DNA of 64,000 nucleotides, taken from assembly GCF_008801925.2 (NCBI RefSeq), contig NZ_CP062804.1:1178001-1242000 (forward strand). The letters are read 5' to 3'. This DNA comes from Cupriavidus basilensis. GTDB taxonomy: Bacteria; Pseudomonadota; Gammaproteobacteria; Burkholderiales; Burkholderiaceae. The notes under the pieces were generated by a model that saw nothing but the letters and a program-made list of their open reading frames with translations, did no database searches and had not been told where the DNA came from. Position 1 is the stretch's first letter. Each line of letters opens with the position of its first letter. Shown here one piece after another: positions 9,619-18,469 of the stretch. A program made the translations under genes and the position numbers.

Positions 9619-10584
9619 GCGCAACAGGCGCCGGGCAAGCCGGGCCAGCTTGGGCACGGTTTCAGGGCGCAGCAGGCGTGGATCGTAGCCGGCCATGCGG
9701 CGATCGTTCTCGGCCAGGCAAAGCTCGATCATCGCCCGCGGCGACAGGGCTTCGGCTAGCGAGGACGTGCTGTTCATGGGGAAATTGGCGTCCTTGGCCA
9801 CGCCGTCGGCATCGATACCGCGCGCAATGCCAACGCGCTCCCAGATCAGGAAGGCCCACACCCGCATCACCTTGAGCGTGTAAAGCGGGCGCCGCCACCA
9901 GGGCAGGTTGCGGCGATACCATGCCGCCCAGTTGACGAAGAACAGGATGTGGCGGCCTTCCTCCTGGATGACCGGCTCGAACGTCTCCACCAGTTCCGCG
10001 GGGAAGAAGCCCGAGCGCTTGGCCGCGGCAAACAGGCCAAAGGCAAAAAAACTATCGATGCACTCGCTGTAGCCGGTGACCAGCCAGCCCCACTCCACGT
10101 CAGCTGGCGGGCGGTACTCAGGCTCGGGGGCCAGGGCGATGCCGTAGGCTTCCACCAGTTTCGACAGCACCACCTTGTGGCGTGCCTCCTCGCCGCCATC
10201 CATTTCCAGCGCGCTGCGCAGCAGGGGGTTGGTCACGGTATCGGCGAAGGCCTGCACCCGCACGGAGGCGCGGCCTTCGGTCTGCACCGCGATATCCCAT
10301 ATTGGCAGCGAGGTCACCCGGTGCAGGGCATCCGGGTCAAGCCTGGGCCAATCGATGACGGCGGGTTTGTAGGGGTTGTGGGTTTGCAGCAGCATATTGC
10401 AGAACATGCGCAGATGCTGCGGCGAGCCGATGCGGACCGGCCCGGGCTCGGGGTCGGTCCAGTTGCGCATGGCATGGTCGGCCTGGTCGATCTCGGCCTT
10501 GGCGAGGGCAGCGACCACGGCGGCGGCCCTGGCCTCGGTGCTCGGCTCGCTGGTCCTGCTGGGTGTGGCAAGCGCGTCTGACAT
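9616..10584 (-). CDS. ferritin-like diiron protein upstream of hpnB, function unknown
   Basis: A soluble-looking protein of 322 residues with no signal peptide. It carries the full ligand set of a four-helix diiron fold: Glu103, Glu133-x-x-His136 (in EEARH), Glu174 and Glu209-x-x-His212 (in EEGRH). Such a site supports O2-dependent hydroxylation, desaturation or oxidation, but the sequence is not one I can tie to a named enzyme. The C-terminal part is rich in Arg, Trp and Ala. It is transcribed toward hpnB and bounded by hopanoid genes, so a role in hopanoid tailoring is possible but is inference only. Confidence 0.75.
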   Translation of the reverse strand: MSDALATPSRTSEPSTEARAAAVVAALAKAEIDQADHAMRNWTDPEPGPVRIGSPQHLRMFCNMLLQTHNPYKPAVIDWPRLDPDALHRVTSLPIWDIAVQTEGRASVRVQAFADTVTNPLLRSALEMDGGEEARHKVVLSKLVEAYGIALAPEPEYRPPADVEWGWLVTGYSECIDSFFAFGLFAAAKRSGFFPAELVETFEPVIQEEGRHILFFVNWAAWYRRNLPWWRRPLYTLKVMRVWAFLIWERVGIARGIDADGVAKDANFPMNSTSSLAEALSPRAMIELCLAENDRRMAGYDPRLLRPETVPKLARLARRLLR

Positions 10585-10690
10585 CCTGCTCCCCTGGCGG
10601 TTGATGGTCCGGGGGTAATTCTAGCGTGGCCGGCGCGCTTGCGCGTGCCGCACCCGCATCACGGCACGCGCAGGGTACGGCATGGAAAGG

Positions 10691-10710
10691 CAACGCAACG
10701 CAACGCAACG
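10691..10710. repeat. four tandem copies of a 5-bp unit CAACG
   Basis: Perfect tandem CAACG copies in the spacer between the AraC gene stop and the start of the ferritin-like gene (both minus strand). The repeat is about 110 bp upstream of the diiron-protein start, so length change could affect its promoter region. Confidence 0.8.
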
Positions 10711-10752
10711 CAGGGGGGGACTTAGGCCTGGTGCTGGACCGCCGCTCGCGCG

Positions 10753-11568
10753 CTAGCGCGATGGCGGCAAGGCGATGTTCGCCAGCCCGAGGCCCGCACG
10801 CCATGCCCCCGGCGGCATGCCGAAGCGCTGGGTGAAGCTGCGCGTAAAGGTGGTCTGGTCGGGAAAGCCTAGCGCCAGCGAGATATCCGCCAGTGGCTGG
10901 GTCCGGTCCGCCAGCAGGCGCGCGGCCTGGTCCAGCCGCAGGCGCGTCTGGTAGCGATGCGGCGTATCGCCAAAGGCGTCGCAGAACAGGGTGTGGAAGC
11001 GCCGCACGCTCCAGCCGAACCGTGCCGCGAGCTGGTCGGCCCGCAGCGGCGTATCCAGGTGCTGGCGCAGGTAGGCGTCGATTTGCGCCAGCGGAAAATG
11101 CGTGGGCCGGGCGCGGCCGCCCACGCCCAACGCCTGCGCCAGGTCGGCGGCAAGGGTAGCGGCCAGTTGCCAGTGATGTTGCGGGGAGCTGGTTGCCTGG
11201 GGCAGCGTAGCCAGGCGCCGCACGCGTTCGCTCCAGCCGTCCGTGATGGCAAACGCCTTGGGCCGGTCCATCAGCGCGGCCGGCAACGCGAGCGAGCCCG
11301 GCGGAATGTCCAGCACCAACTGCCGGTTGTCGTCCAGCCCCAGGAAGTCGTGACGCTCCCCGGCGGGCACGATCAGCCCGCCGCAGGGATCGAGCCGGTG
11401 CAGGTGGCCGCCGATTTCCAGCTCGCAGGCACCGTCCAGGCCGAACAGGACCTGGTGGTAGTCATGGCGATGCCACTGCCGTTCCGGCTGGTAGACGCGG
11501 GTCTCCACCAGCGGCGCCGGCCGGCCCGCCTGGGCTAGCTGCACAACATCTTCATCGTGCGGCGGCAT
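10753..11568 (-). CDS. AraC-family regulator with cupin sensor domain
   Basis: A 271-residue regulator. The N-terminal half is an AraC-binding cupin (WHRHDYHQVLFGLDGACELEIGG, then VPAGERHDFLG). The C-terminal ~100 residues hold the two helix-turn-helix units, including ARFGWSVRRFHTLFCDAFG and ISLALGFPDQTTFTRSFTQRFGMPPG (quoted in parts). The ATG at 11568 overlaps the end of the EamA gene by 17 bp, so exporter and regulator form one unit. It likely controls that transporter; the inducer is unknown. Confidence 0.85.
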   Translation of the reverse strand: MPPHDEDVVQLAQAGRPAPLVETRVYQPERQWHRHDYHQVLFGLDGACELEIGGHLHRLDPCGGLIVPAGERHDFLGLDDNRQLVLDIPPGSLALPAALMDRPKAFAITDGWSERVRRLATLPQATSSPQHHWQLAATLAADLAQALGVGGRARPTHFPLAQIDAYLRQHLDTPLRADQLAARFGWSVRRFHTLFCDAFGDTPHRYQTRLRLDQAARLLADRTQPLADISLALGFPDQTTFTRSFTQRFGMPPGAWRAGLGLANIALPPSR

Positions 11569-12487
11569 GGCGGGTTTTGCGCGGGGTCCCGGCGCCCTGG
11601 GCGGCCTGGCATAGCCAGACCCCAATGCCGGCAACGAGCAGGCCAAGTAACTGCAGGACCCCGAGCTTGTCGCCAAACAGCAGCCAGGCCTGCAGCGCCG
11701 CCAGCGGCGGCGCCAGGAACATCAGCGACGCGGCGGTGGCAGCCTGCCCGCGCCTGACGATGCGCACCAGCAGATAGGTGCCCAGGCCCGACAGCACCAG
11801 CGTGGCCCAGGCCAGTGCCGACCAAAGCGCCATGCCCGGCTGCCAGTGCGACTCCCCCAGCAGCCATGCCAGCGCGCCGGCCACCAGGGCGCCGCCCACG
11901 TTCTGCCAGGCCATGCTGGCGCGCAGGTCGGCCGCGGCAATCGAGGTTTTCTGCAGGATCGTGCCCATGGTGATGGAGAGAATGGAGATGACCGCCACCA
12001 GTACCACCCACGGCGAAACGGGGCTGGGTGCGCTGGCCAGGGTGGCGGGTGCCACCACCAATACTACGCCCAGGGAGCCCAGTGCAAGCCCGCCCCAGCC
12101 CTGCCGGGACGGAAACTCCCCCAGCAACGGGATTGCCAGCAGCGCGGTCAGCGGCGGTTGCAAGGCACCGAGCAAGGCCATGGCCGACGGCGCAAGGCCA
12201 TGCGCGATGGCCCAGTAGCCGCCACCCAGGTAGCTGCCATGCAGGAGCGCGCCCGCCAGCAAGTGCCGCGGCACTTCGCGCAATGCTGGCCAGCGCGCCG
12301 CGCCAGCCATGGCCACGGCCGCGAACAGCACAGCCGCCAGGGAGAAGCGGGCCAGCAGGAACAGGCTGGGCTGGGCTAGCGGCACGATGGCCCGGCCCAC
12401 GATGAATCCGGTCGACCAGATCAGCACAAAAGCCAGGCTGGACAGCCAGGCGGCCGAGGCGGGGACGCTGAGGCGGGATGAGGGCAT
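11552..12487 (-). CDS. EamA/DMT-family transporter
   Basis: A 311-residue integral membrane protein with ten predicted helices in two EamA repeats (first begins LAFVLIWSTGFIVGRAI, second near VVLVAVISILSITMGTIL). This family includes exporters of amino acids and other metabolites across the inner membrane. The C-terminal tail is basic (RKTRHAAAR), consistent with a cytosolic end. It is divergent from surE and its 3' end overlaps the AraC gene. Confidence 0.85.
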   Translation of the reverse strand: MPSSRLSVPASAAWLSSLAFVLIWSTGFIVGRAIVPLAQPSLFLLARFSLAAVLFAAVAMAGAARWPALREVPRHLLAGALLHGSYLGGGYWAIAHGLAPSAMALLGALQPPLTALLAIPLLGEFPSRQGWGGLALGSLGVVLVVAPATLASAPSPVSPWVVLVAVISILSITMGTILQKTSIAAADLRASMAWQNVGGALVAGALAWLLGESHWQPGMALWSALAWATLVLSGLGTYLLVRIVRRGQAATAASLMFLAPPLAALQAWLLFGDKLGVLQLLGLLVAGIGVWLCQAAQGAGTPRKTRHAAAR

Positions 12488-12708
12488 GATGTTTCAACGC
12501 GCCGGCGGCGCGCGCGGGGGCGGCAATGATCGACAATGGGCTGCAGGCTAGTCGCCCGATGCCGTCCTGTCTTGGCAAATCCGGCAACGCGCGGCCGAAC
12601 CGCCACGGCTTCGGTTTATAGTCTGGCGCTGGCCCCGACTGCGATGCCGCACGCTCCGTGCCGCGCAAGGGCAGCCCGGCATTCGTCAACCCACGGTCCT
12701 CTATCACC

Positions 12709-13479
12709 ATGTCCGAACCCTTATTGGAACGCGTACTCCTCACCAACGACGATGGCATCGACGCCCCCGGCCTGGCCGTGCTCGAAGCCGTGGCGGCAAC
12801 GCTGGCGCGCGAGGTCTGGGTGGTCGCGCCCGAGCATGACCAGAGCGGCACCTCGCACTCCCTGAGCCTGCACGCGCCGCTGCGCATCAGCCAGCAGGGC
12901 GAGCGCCGCTTCGGCGTGAGCGGCACCCCGGGCGACTGCGTCGTCATGGCCGCCCGGCACCTGATGGCCGACACCCCGCCGAGCCTGGTCCTGTCAGGCA
13001 TCAACCGTGGCGCCAACCTCGGCCTCGAAACCGTGTTCTCCGGCACCGTCGGCGCCGCCATGACCGGCGTGCTGCTGGGCATCCCGGCCATTGCGCTGAG
13101 CCAGGCCTTCACCGATCGCAACGCGGTGCGCTGGGAAACGGCGCGCGCGCTGGCGCCCGGCGTGATCCGCCGCCTGCTTGCCGCCGGCTGGAACCCGCAG
13201 GCCTGCCTGAACGTCAACTTCCCCGATGTGGAGCCCGGGTCAGCCGGCCCGCTCACCGTCACCCGCCAGGGCGTCGGCCTCGTCAAGGATCTTGCCGTGC
13301 GGGCCCATGTCGACCCGCGCGGCATTCCGTATCACTGGCTGCAGTTTTCGCGCGGGCCGCAGCCGGATACCGACGACAGCGAGGCGGTGGTGGTCGGCCG
13401 GGGCGCCATTTCGGTGACGCCGCTGCGCTTCGAGCGCACCGACGAGGAGGCGGCCGCGGAGCTGGCGGGGCGCCTTTGA
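12709..13479 (+). CDS. surE: SurE 5'/3'-nucleotidase
   Basis: SurE hydrolyses nucleoside monophosphates and is linked to stationary-phase survival. The 256-residue sequence has the metal-binding LTNDDGIDAPG at the N terminus, VAPEHDQSGTSHS and SGINRGANLG, all hallmark segments. It stands apart from the nlpD-rpoS neighbourhood where a housekeeping surE is usually found in betaproteobacteria, so it may be a second paralogue (inference). The ATG at 12709 matches the family N terminus. The upstream spacer has a TATAGT-like -10 near 12617. Confidence 0.92.
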   Translation: MSEPLLERVLLTNDDGIDAPGLAVLEAVAATLAREVWVVAPEHDQSGTSHSLSLHAPLRISQQGERRFGVSGTPGDCVVMAARHLMADTPPSLVLSGINRGANLGLETVFSGTVGAAMTGVLLGIPAIALSQAFTDRNAVRWETARALAPGVIRRLLAAGWNPQACLNVNFPDVEPGSAGPLTVTRQGVGLVKDLAVRAHVDPRGIPYHWLQFSRGPQPDTDDSEAVVVGRGAISVTPLRFERTDEEAAAELAGRL

Positions 13480-13620
13480 GGTGATGCGCGCCTCAAGCGC
13501 TCGTCCACCAATGCCTCCGATATCGATTTCGATCCTGTCGCCCGGTTTCATGGATACCGGCGGCATGCCCATGGCGATTACGTCGCCCTGCATGATGACG
13601 CTCGGCAATGCGTACCGGAC
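13480..13620 (-). pseudogene. relic of a fumarylacetoacetate-hydrolase-family gene (C-terminal fragment)
   Basis: On the minus strand about 45 codons read QGDVIAMGMPP, then MKPGDRIEIDIGGIGG. These match the end of FAH-family hydrolases/isomerases (the GDVIATGTP and GD.V...I.GIG segments) with a short internal deletion. There is no start codon or upstream domain; the LysR gene begins 9 bp away. The fragment is squeezed between surE and the LysR gene, so it looks like a decayed target gene left beside its regulator. The match is short, so confidence is moderate. Confidence 0.5.
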
Positions 13621-13628
13621 TGCTTTGA

Positions 13629-14543
13629 ATGTACTCCCTAGACGACCTGAAACTCTTTGTCCGCACCGCCGAGCTTGAAAACCTCTCCGCGGCCGCGCGC
13701 GAACTGGGCCGGACCGCCGCCACCGCCAGCGCCGCCCTGATCCGCCTGGAGCAACGCCTGAGCGCGCGCCTGTTCGCCCGCACCACCCGCCGCATGCGCC
13801 TGACCGAGGAGGGGCGGGTGTTCCTGGAGGCAGCGCGCAAGGCATTGGCGGCGCTGGAGGAGGGCGAGGGCGCACTGGCGGAGCAGCGCGAGGAACTGGC
13901 CGGGCCGCTGCGACTCTCGGCGCCCGCCGACCTGGGGCGCGCCTTGTTGCGTGGCTGGCTGGACGATTTCCTGGTGGCGCATCCGCAGCTTTCGCTTGAA
14001 CTGTCCATCGGCGATACGCTTGCTGACCTGTATCGCAGCAATGTCGACCTGGCGGTGCGGGTGGGCTGGCTGGAGGATTCGGGGCTGGTGCGCCGGCAGC
14101 TTGCGCTGACGCGCCGCGTGGCGGTGGCCGCGCCGGCGTACCTGGCGCGTTGCGGCACGCCCGCGTCGCCCGAGGCGCTGGCGCAGCACCAGATGCTATG
14201 CCTCGCGCCAGGCGGGCAGGCGCGCATGCGCTGGCCGTTTCGCTCGCGCCAGTCCCGGCTGGAGGTGGAGGCGAACGGGCGGCGCACCAGCGATGATGGC
14301 GCGGTGGTGCGCGACTGGGCGCTGGCGGGCCATGGCATCGCTTTCAAAAGCTGGTTCGATGTCGCGGCCGACGTCAGCGCCGCCCGCCTGGTGCTGCTGT
14401 TTCCCGAGTGGTACCAGGACAGCGTGCCGCTGCAGCTGGTGTTCCTGCAGAGCCGGTTTCCGTCCTACCGGCAGCGCCGCCTGATCGAGTTCCTGCAGGC
14501 GCGTTTCGCGGCGTTCGACGCGGACTATCCTTTCCCGGGCTAG
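13629..14543 (+). CDS. LysR-family transcriptional regulator
   Basis: A 304-residue LysR protein: N-terminal winged helix-turn-helix (LKLFVRTAELENLSAAARELG, quoted to 20 residues here as LKLFVRTAELENLSAAAREL; then LEQRLSARLFARTTRRMRLT) and a substrate-binding domain with GPLRLSAPADLGRALL. It resembles the DsdC/AaeR-like subgroup that ends in a charged tail. It is divergent only from the FAH-type relic, which may have been its target, and convergent with tctA. The ligand cannot be predicted. Confidence 0.88.
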   Translation: MYSLDDLKLFVRTAELENLSAAARELGRTAATASAALIRLEQRLSARLFARTTRRMRLTEEGRVFLEAARKALAALEEGEGALAEQREELAGPLRLSAPADLGRALLRGWLDDFLVAHPQLSLELSIGDTLADLYRSNVDLAVRVGWLEDSGLVRRQLALTRRVAVAAPAYLARCGTPASPEALAQHQMLCLAPGGQARMRWPFRSRQSRLEVEANGRRTSDDGAVVRDWALAGHGIAFKSWFDVAADVSAARLVLLFPEWYQDSVPLQLVFLQSRFPSYRQRRLIEFLQARFAAFDADYPFPG

Positions 14544-14570
14544 CCGCGTCGGTGCAGGCTTGCGTCGTGG

Positions 14571-16112
14571 CTACTCGTTGACGGCAAGCTCGCCGGCGGC
14601 AAGCACAGCCCCTTTGCCCGCGCCGCGGCTGGCTCGCCACGCAGAGTACGTGACCCCGGTCAGCAGCAGGGCTGAGAGCACGACGAAGACGCAACTGATG
14701 GGGCGATGCACGAACACCATCATGTCGCCGCGCGACAGCAGCAGCGAGCGGCGGAAGTTCTCTTCCACCATCGGCCCGAGCACGAAGCCAAGCAGGATGG
14801 GCGCGACAGAGAACCCGAGCCACATGAGCACCGCGCCGATGACGCCGAACGCCAGTACTTCCCAGATCTCGAACAGGCTGTTCTGCGTGCTGAACACGCC
14901 GACCACGATGAAGAACATGGCCGAGGGGAACAGGTAGCGGTAGGGCACCTGCAGCAGCTTGACCCACACGCCGATCAGCGGGACATTCAGCACGATCAGC
15001 AGCAGGTTGCCAATCCAGAAGCTGGCGATCAGGCCCCAGAAGATGTCGGGGTGATCGCTGATCAGCTGCGGCCCCGGGGCGATGCCCTGGATCATCAGCG
15101 CGCCAAGGATCAGCGCCATCACGGCGTCGCCCGGAATGCCGAGGCTCATGGTGGGGATGAAATCGACCTGCGTCTTGGAGTGCGCGGAGGCTTCCGGCCC
15201 GGCGACACCCGCGATCATGCCCGTGCCGAACTTCTCCGGCGTCTTGGAGATCTTGCGCTCCAGGGCATAGGCGACGAAGGTCGTGATGGTGGGGCCGGTC
15301 CCGGGCATGGCGCCGAACACGGTGCCTACCGCGGTGCCTCGCACCATCGGCCAGAAGGCGGTCTTGAGCTCGGCCAGGCTGGGCCGCATGTCGCGGATGC
15401 GCAGCTTGGCCTTGCTGGCGATCACGCTCATCCGGTTGACATTGAGCAGGAAGTCCGCCACGCCGAACAGGCCCATGGCGATGGCGACCAGTTCCAGCCC
15501 GTCGCTAAGCTCGGGGATGTTCATCGCCAGGCGGAAGGTGCCGCTGTTCACGTCGGTGCCGACGCAGCCGCAGATCAGGCCGAACAGCGTCATCGCCACG
15601 CCTTTCAGCGGGGACCCGCGCGACATGGTGGAGCCGGCCAGCAAGCCCAGCAGCATGATCGAGAAGATCTCGGTTGGGCCAAACTTGAACGAAATCTCGG
15701 TGAGCAGCGGCGAGGCGAAGATCATTACGATGATGCCCACCGACGCGGCGAAGAATGAGCAGATCATGGTGATGCCCAGCGCCGTGCCGCCCTTGCCGGC
15801 GCGCGTCATCGGATAGCCGTCCAGGCAGGTGACCGCATGCGGCGGGTGCGAGGGCAGGTTGAGCAGGATCGCGCCGATGGCGCCGCCATATTGCGAGCCA
15901 TAGAAGATCCCCGCCAGCATCAGGATGGCGGGTACCGGGTGCATGGCATAGGTCAGCGGCAGCAGGATGGAAATGGCCGACAGCGCGCCCATGCCGGGCA
16001 GCACGCCAATCAGGTTTCCCATCAGCACGCCGAAGAAGGACCACATCAGGTTGGAGCCCTGGAAGGCAACGCCAAAGCCGAACCAGAGATCATGCAGAGC
16101 GTTCGCGGTCAT
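14571..16112 (-). CDS. tctA: TctA, large membrane subunit of tripartite tricarboxylate transporter
   Basis: A 513-residue inner-membrane protein with about 12 helices and the family segments GVLPGMGALSAISILLPLTY, GSQYGGAIGAILLN, a conserved GMPGTGPT-like loop (GAMPGTGPTITTF) and the SLGIPGD motif. It forms the translocation channel for carboxylates in the TTT system. The chosen ATG at 16112 begins 5 bp after the tctB stop. No tctC-type binding protein is nearby, so the substrate-specific receptor must be elsewhere. Confidence 0.93.
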   Translation of the reverse strand: MTANALHDLWFGFGVAFQGSNLMWSFFGVLMGNLIGVLPGMGALSAISILLPLTYAMHPVPAILMLAGIFYGSQYGGAIGAILLNLPSHPPHAVTCLDGYPMTRAGKGGTALGITMICSFFAASVGIIVMIFASPLLTEISFKFGPTEIFSIMLLGLLAGSTMSRGSPLKGVAMTLFGLICGCVGTDVNSGTFRLAMNIPELSDGLELVAIAMGLFGVADFLLNVNRMSVIASKAKLRIRDMRPSLAELKTAFWPMVRGTAVGTVFGAMPGTGPTITTFVAYALERKISKTPEKFGTGMIAGVAGPEASAHSKTQVDFIPTMSLGIPGDAVMALILGALMIQGIAPGPQLISDHPDIFWGLIASFWIGNLLLIVLNVPLIGVWVKLLQVPYRYLFPSAMFFIVVGVFSTQNSLFEIWEVLAFGVIGAVLMWLGFSVAPILLGFVLGPMVEENFRRSLLLSRGDMMVFVHRPISCVFVVLSALLLTGVTYSAWRASRGAGKGAVLAAGELAVNE

Positions 16113-16117
16113 GATGT

Positions 16118-16600
16118 TCAGACCCCCCAGGCAAACAGCGGCAGCTGCAACTGCAGCGCCCACCAGAACACGACCGTGGCGATGACGCACATCGCCAGTG
16201 CCAGGATGGCGGCTTGCTTCACGGTATTGCTCCGGTCGCCCAGCGCCGAGATGAACACGATGGCGAAGGTGGCGGGGATCAGGCCGCCATATTTGCCCAG
16301 CAGCAAGAAGGCGAGCACGCCCAGGATGATGCAGGCACAGCCGCGCAGATCCGGCAGCCCGGCGCCATGCCCGTGTCCGGATGCCTGGGCTTGCGCCGGT
16401 GGCTCCTTGCGCGCCGAGATGGCGATGAGCATGCCGACGATCGCCAGTAGCGCGCCTACCGCTGCCGGGAAGAACCCGGGCCCCATGTGGCTCAGCGTAC
16501 CGGTGCGATATTGCAGGCCGGCCACTAGCGTGGCGAGCCCGATCAGCGTCATGAGCCCGCCGCCGTAGTAGTCCTTCTTGAAACGCGAGGGGGTGTTCAT
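16118..16600 (-). CDS. tctB: TctB, small membrane subunit of tripartite tricarboxylate transporter
   Basis: A 160-residue membrane protein with four helices (GGGLMTLIGLATLVAGL, FFPAAVGALLAIVGMLIAI, CIILGVLAFLLLGKYG, QAAILALAMCVIATVVFWW) and the typical GTLSHMGPGFFPA segment of TctB. A His/Gly-rich linker lies mid-protein. It is the first gene of the tctBA pair, divergent from the porin gene. Confidence 0.9.
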   Translation of the reverse strand: MNTPSRFKKDYYGGGLMTLIGLATLVAGLQYRTGTLSHMGPGFFPAAVGALLAIVGMLIAISARKEPPAQAQASGHGHGAGLPDLRGCACIILGVLAFLLLGKYGGLIPATFAIVFISALGDRSNTVKQAAILALAMCVIATVVFWWALQLQLPLFAWGV

Positions 16601-17170
16601 TGCAGGTCCCCTCTGGTCCGGCTACCCGAGCGGTAGCGTGCGTTGGTGTGTCGATGCATGAGGTGGTCTCTCCGTCTCCTGTTTTTACGCCCTTGCCTTG
16701 CCGCGACTTCATCGCGGGCGTGAGCGGGTGTCGAGACTGTAGGAACGGCATCTTCCAAACGGCTTTCCGACGGCTTGCAATCGGCTTTCGGGACAGAGAT
16801 GTTGAAGAGAATTTCTCGTGGCTACGCGTAATCCCTAGCGCTGAAAATCCATGGGGCAGGGAACTTCCGCGGCGGATCTCAAGCCATGCAGCGGCCAAGT
16901 GGTGCACTGCTCACCCGCCGCCAGCGACCCGCGGAAATCCATTTGCATCACGTTGTGCTATATCCAGCCGGATCGCTGCAGCGTAAGGCGTACCTGGATG
17001 GTTGCAATGACAGTCATGCAGACATGTAGCCATGCAAAGCGACATCAAGCTTTCACAAAAGACCTAGACAATGCGGTCTGCCGCCACGGGTGCGGTTCAC
17101 GGCGTCTATCGCATGGTTGCCCGCGGCTGGCGGAAGACTGCCTCATCCATCCATAAGACAGAGAAAATCA
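16601..17170. other. 570-bp divergent spacer between tctB and the porin gene
   Basis: The spacer should hold promoters for tctBA (leftward) and the porin (rightward). I see no convincing coding sequence, no sigma-54 element and no clear operator dyad. An ORF can be extended upstream of the porin start to 17090, but it lacks a signal peptide in that part, so I treat it as noncoding. Confidence 0.5.
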
Positions 17171-18253
17171 GTGAAGAAAGCTCTCCTTGCAATGACTGCC
17201 GCGGCTGCTGCCGCAGCCTCCGGCGCAGCGTTCGCCCAAACCTCCTCGTCCAGCGTCACGCTGTACGGCATTGCCGACGTCGGCATTGAAGTCATCAACC
17301 ACATGCCGGCCACTGGCTCCGCGGGTGGCACCGCTACCCGCATGAACTCCGGCAACCTGTCGGGCTCGCGCTGGGGCCTGCGCGGCAGCGAAGACCTGGG
17401 CGGTGGCCTGAAGGGTATCTTCGTGCTGGAAAGCGGCTTCGATATCGATACCGGCGCCTCGGGCCAGGGCAACCGCCTGTTCGGCCGCCAGTCGTACGTG
17501 GGCCTGCAGGGCAATTTCGGCGCCGTGACGCTGGGTCGCCAGCAAAACTCGCTGTATGACCTGTTCGGCGCCTATGACCCGATGGCCGTCGGCCCGCGCT
17601 ACTCGCTCAACAGTGTCGACTCGCTGTTCAACGGCCGTGCCGACAACGCCTTCAAGTACACGGGCAAGTTCGGCGGCCTGACGGCTACCGGCTTCTACAG
17701 CACCGGGCGCGATGCCACGGTGACCAACGGCAGCGAAGTGCCGGGCGCAAGCAAGGTGGGGCGCAACTACGGCGCGGGCCTGGCCTACGCGGCGGGTGGC
17801 TTCTCCGTTGGCGCCGCGTACGACCAGTTCCAGGGTTCGTCGGTGGCTCTGCAGGATCGCACCGCCAAGCGCGCGGCCATCGGCACGTCCTATGCCTTTG
17901 GCGATGCCAAGGTGTTTGCCGGCTACCGCTGGCTGCGTGACGACGGCACGGCAAGCGCCACGGCCACCGTCACCCGCAGCAATGTGTACTGGGCAGGCGC
18001 GCAGTACAAGTTCACGCCTGCGTTCCAGCTGACCGGCGCGGCGTACTACACCGACCTGAAGAACAGCGGCGCGGATTCGTGGATGTACGTGCTGTCGGGC
18101 GACTACTCGCTGTCCAAGCGTACCGACGCCTACCTGAACATCGGCTACGTGAAGAACAAGTCGGGCTCCACCCTGGGCCTGAACGGTGCCGGCACGGCAC
18201 TGCCGGGCGCGAACCAGACCGGCGCCACCGTCGGCGTGCGTCACCGCTTCTAA
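17171..18253 (+). CDS. Gram-negative trimeric porin
   Basis: A 360-residue general porin (Burkholderiales OmpC-like type). The start is GTG at 17171, giving the signal KKALLAMTAAAAAAASGAAF with cleavage before QTSSSSVTLYG. Mature hallmarks are SVTLYGIADVGIEV, SRWGLRGSEDLGGGLKGIF, the FGRQSYVGL strand and the terminal GVRHRF ending in Phe as outer-membrane barrels do. It allows diffusion of small hydrophilic solutes. It may serve carboxylate entry for the divergent TctAB, but that is only positional. A hairpin with a T-run follows. Confidence 0.93.
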   Translation: MKKALLAMTAAAAAAASGAAFAQTSSSSVTLYGIADVGIEVINHMPATGSAGGTATRMNSGNLSGSRWGLRGSEDLGGGLKGIFVLESGFDIDTGASGQGNRLFGRQSYVGLQGNFGAVTLGRQQNSLYDLFGAYDPMAVGPRYSLNSVDSLFNGRADNAFKYTGKFGGLTATGFYSTGRDATVTNGSEVPGASKVGRNYGAGLAYAAGGFSVGAAYDQFQGSSVALQDRTAKRAAIGTSYAFGDAKVFAGYRWLRDDGTASATATVTRSNVYWAGAQYKFTPAFQLTGAAYYTDLKNSGADSWMYVLSGDYSLSKRTDAYLNIGYVKNKSGSTLGLNGAGTALPGANQTGATVGVRHRF

Positions 18254-18285
18254 GCCGCATCCGAGCGGCCACTGAGCAGCACCTG

Positions 18286-18390
18286 GGCGGCATCCTGCGC
18301 ATGGAGGATGCCGCCAACAATCATATCGACCTTGCTTTTGCGCGAGGATCGCTTGGCCGGTCAGATTGACCGGCCTTTTTTCTCTTTTTT
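18286..18390 (+). terminator. intrinsic terminator downstream of the porin gene
   Basis: The effective terminator is a 9-bp perfect stem (arms 18355-18363 and 18367-18375, GGCCGGTCA type) followed by TTTTTTCTCTTTTTT. Upstream of it is a separate 11-bp inverted repeat (18286-18296 / 18305-18315, GGCGGCATCCT) without a T-run, which may protect the transcript end. Confidence 0.88.
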
Positions 18391-18469
18391 GCCGAACCGC
18401 GTGAAGTGAGCAAGGCCGCCGCCGCCATGGACGCAATCGACCTTTGATACCGCGAGGTCATTTCGCCAG

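Noticed and set aside
17090..17170. Upstream extension of the porin gene
   Set aside because: The added 27 residues are basic and lack a signal; the GTG at 17171 gives a perfect signal peptide.
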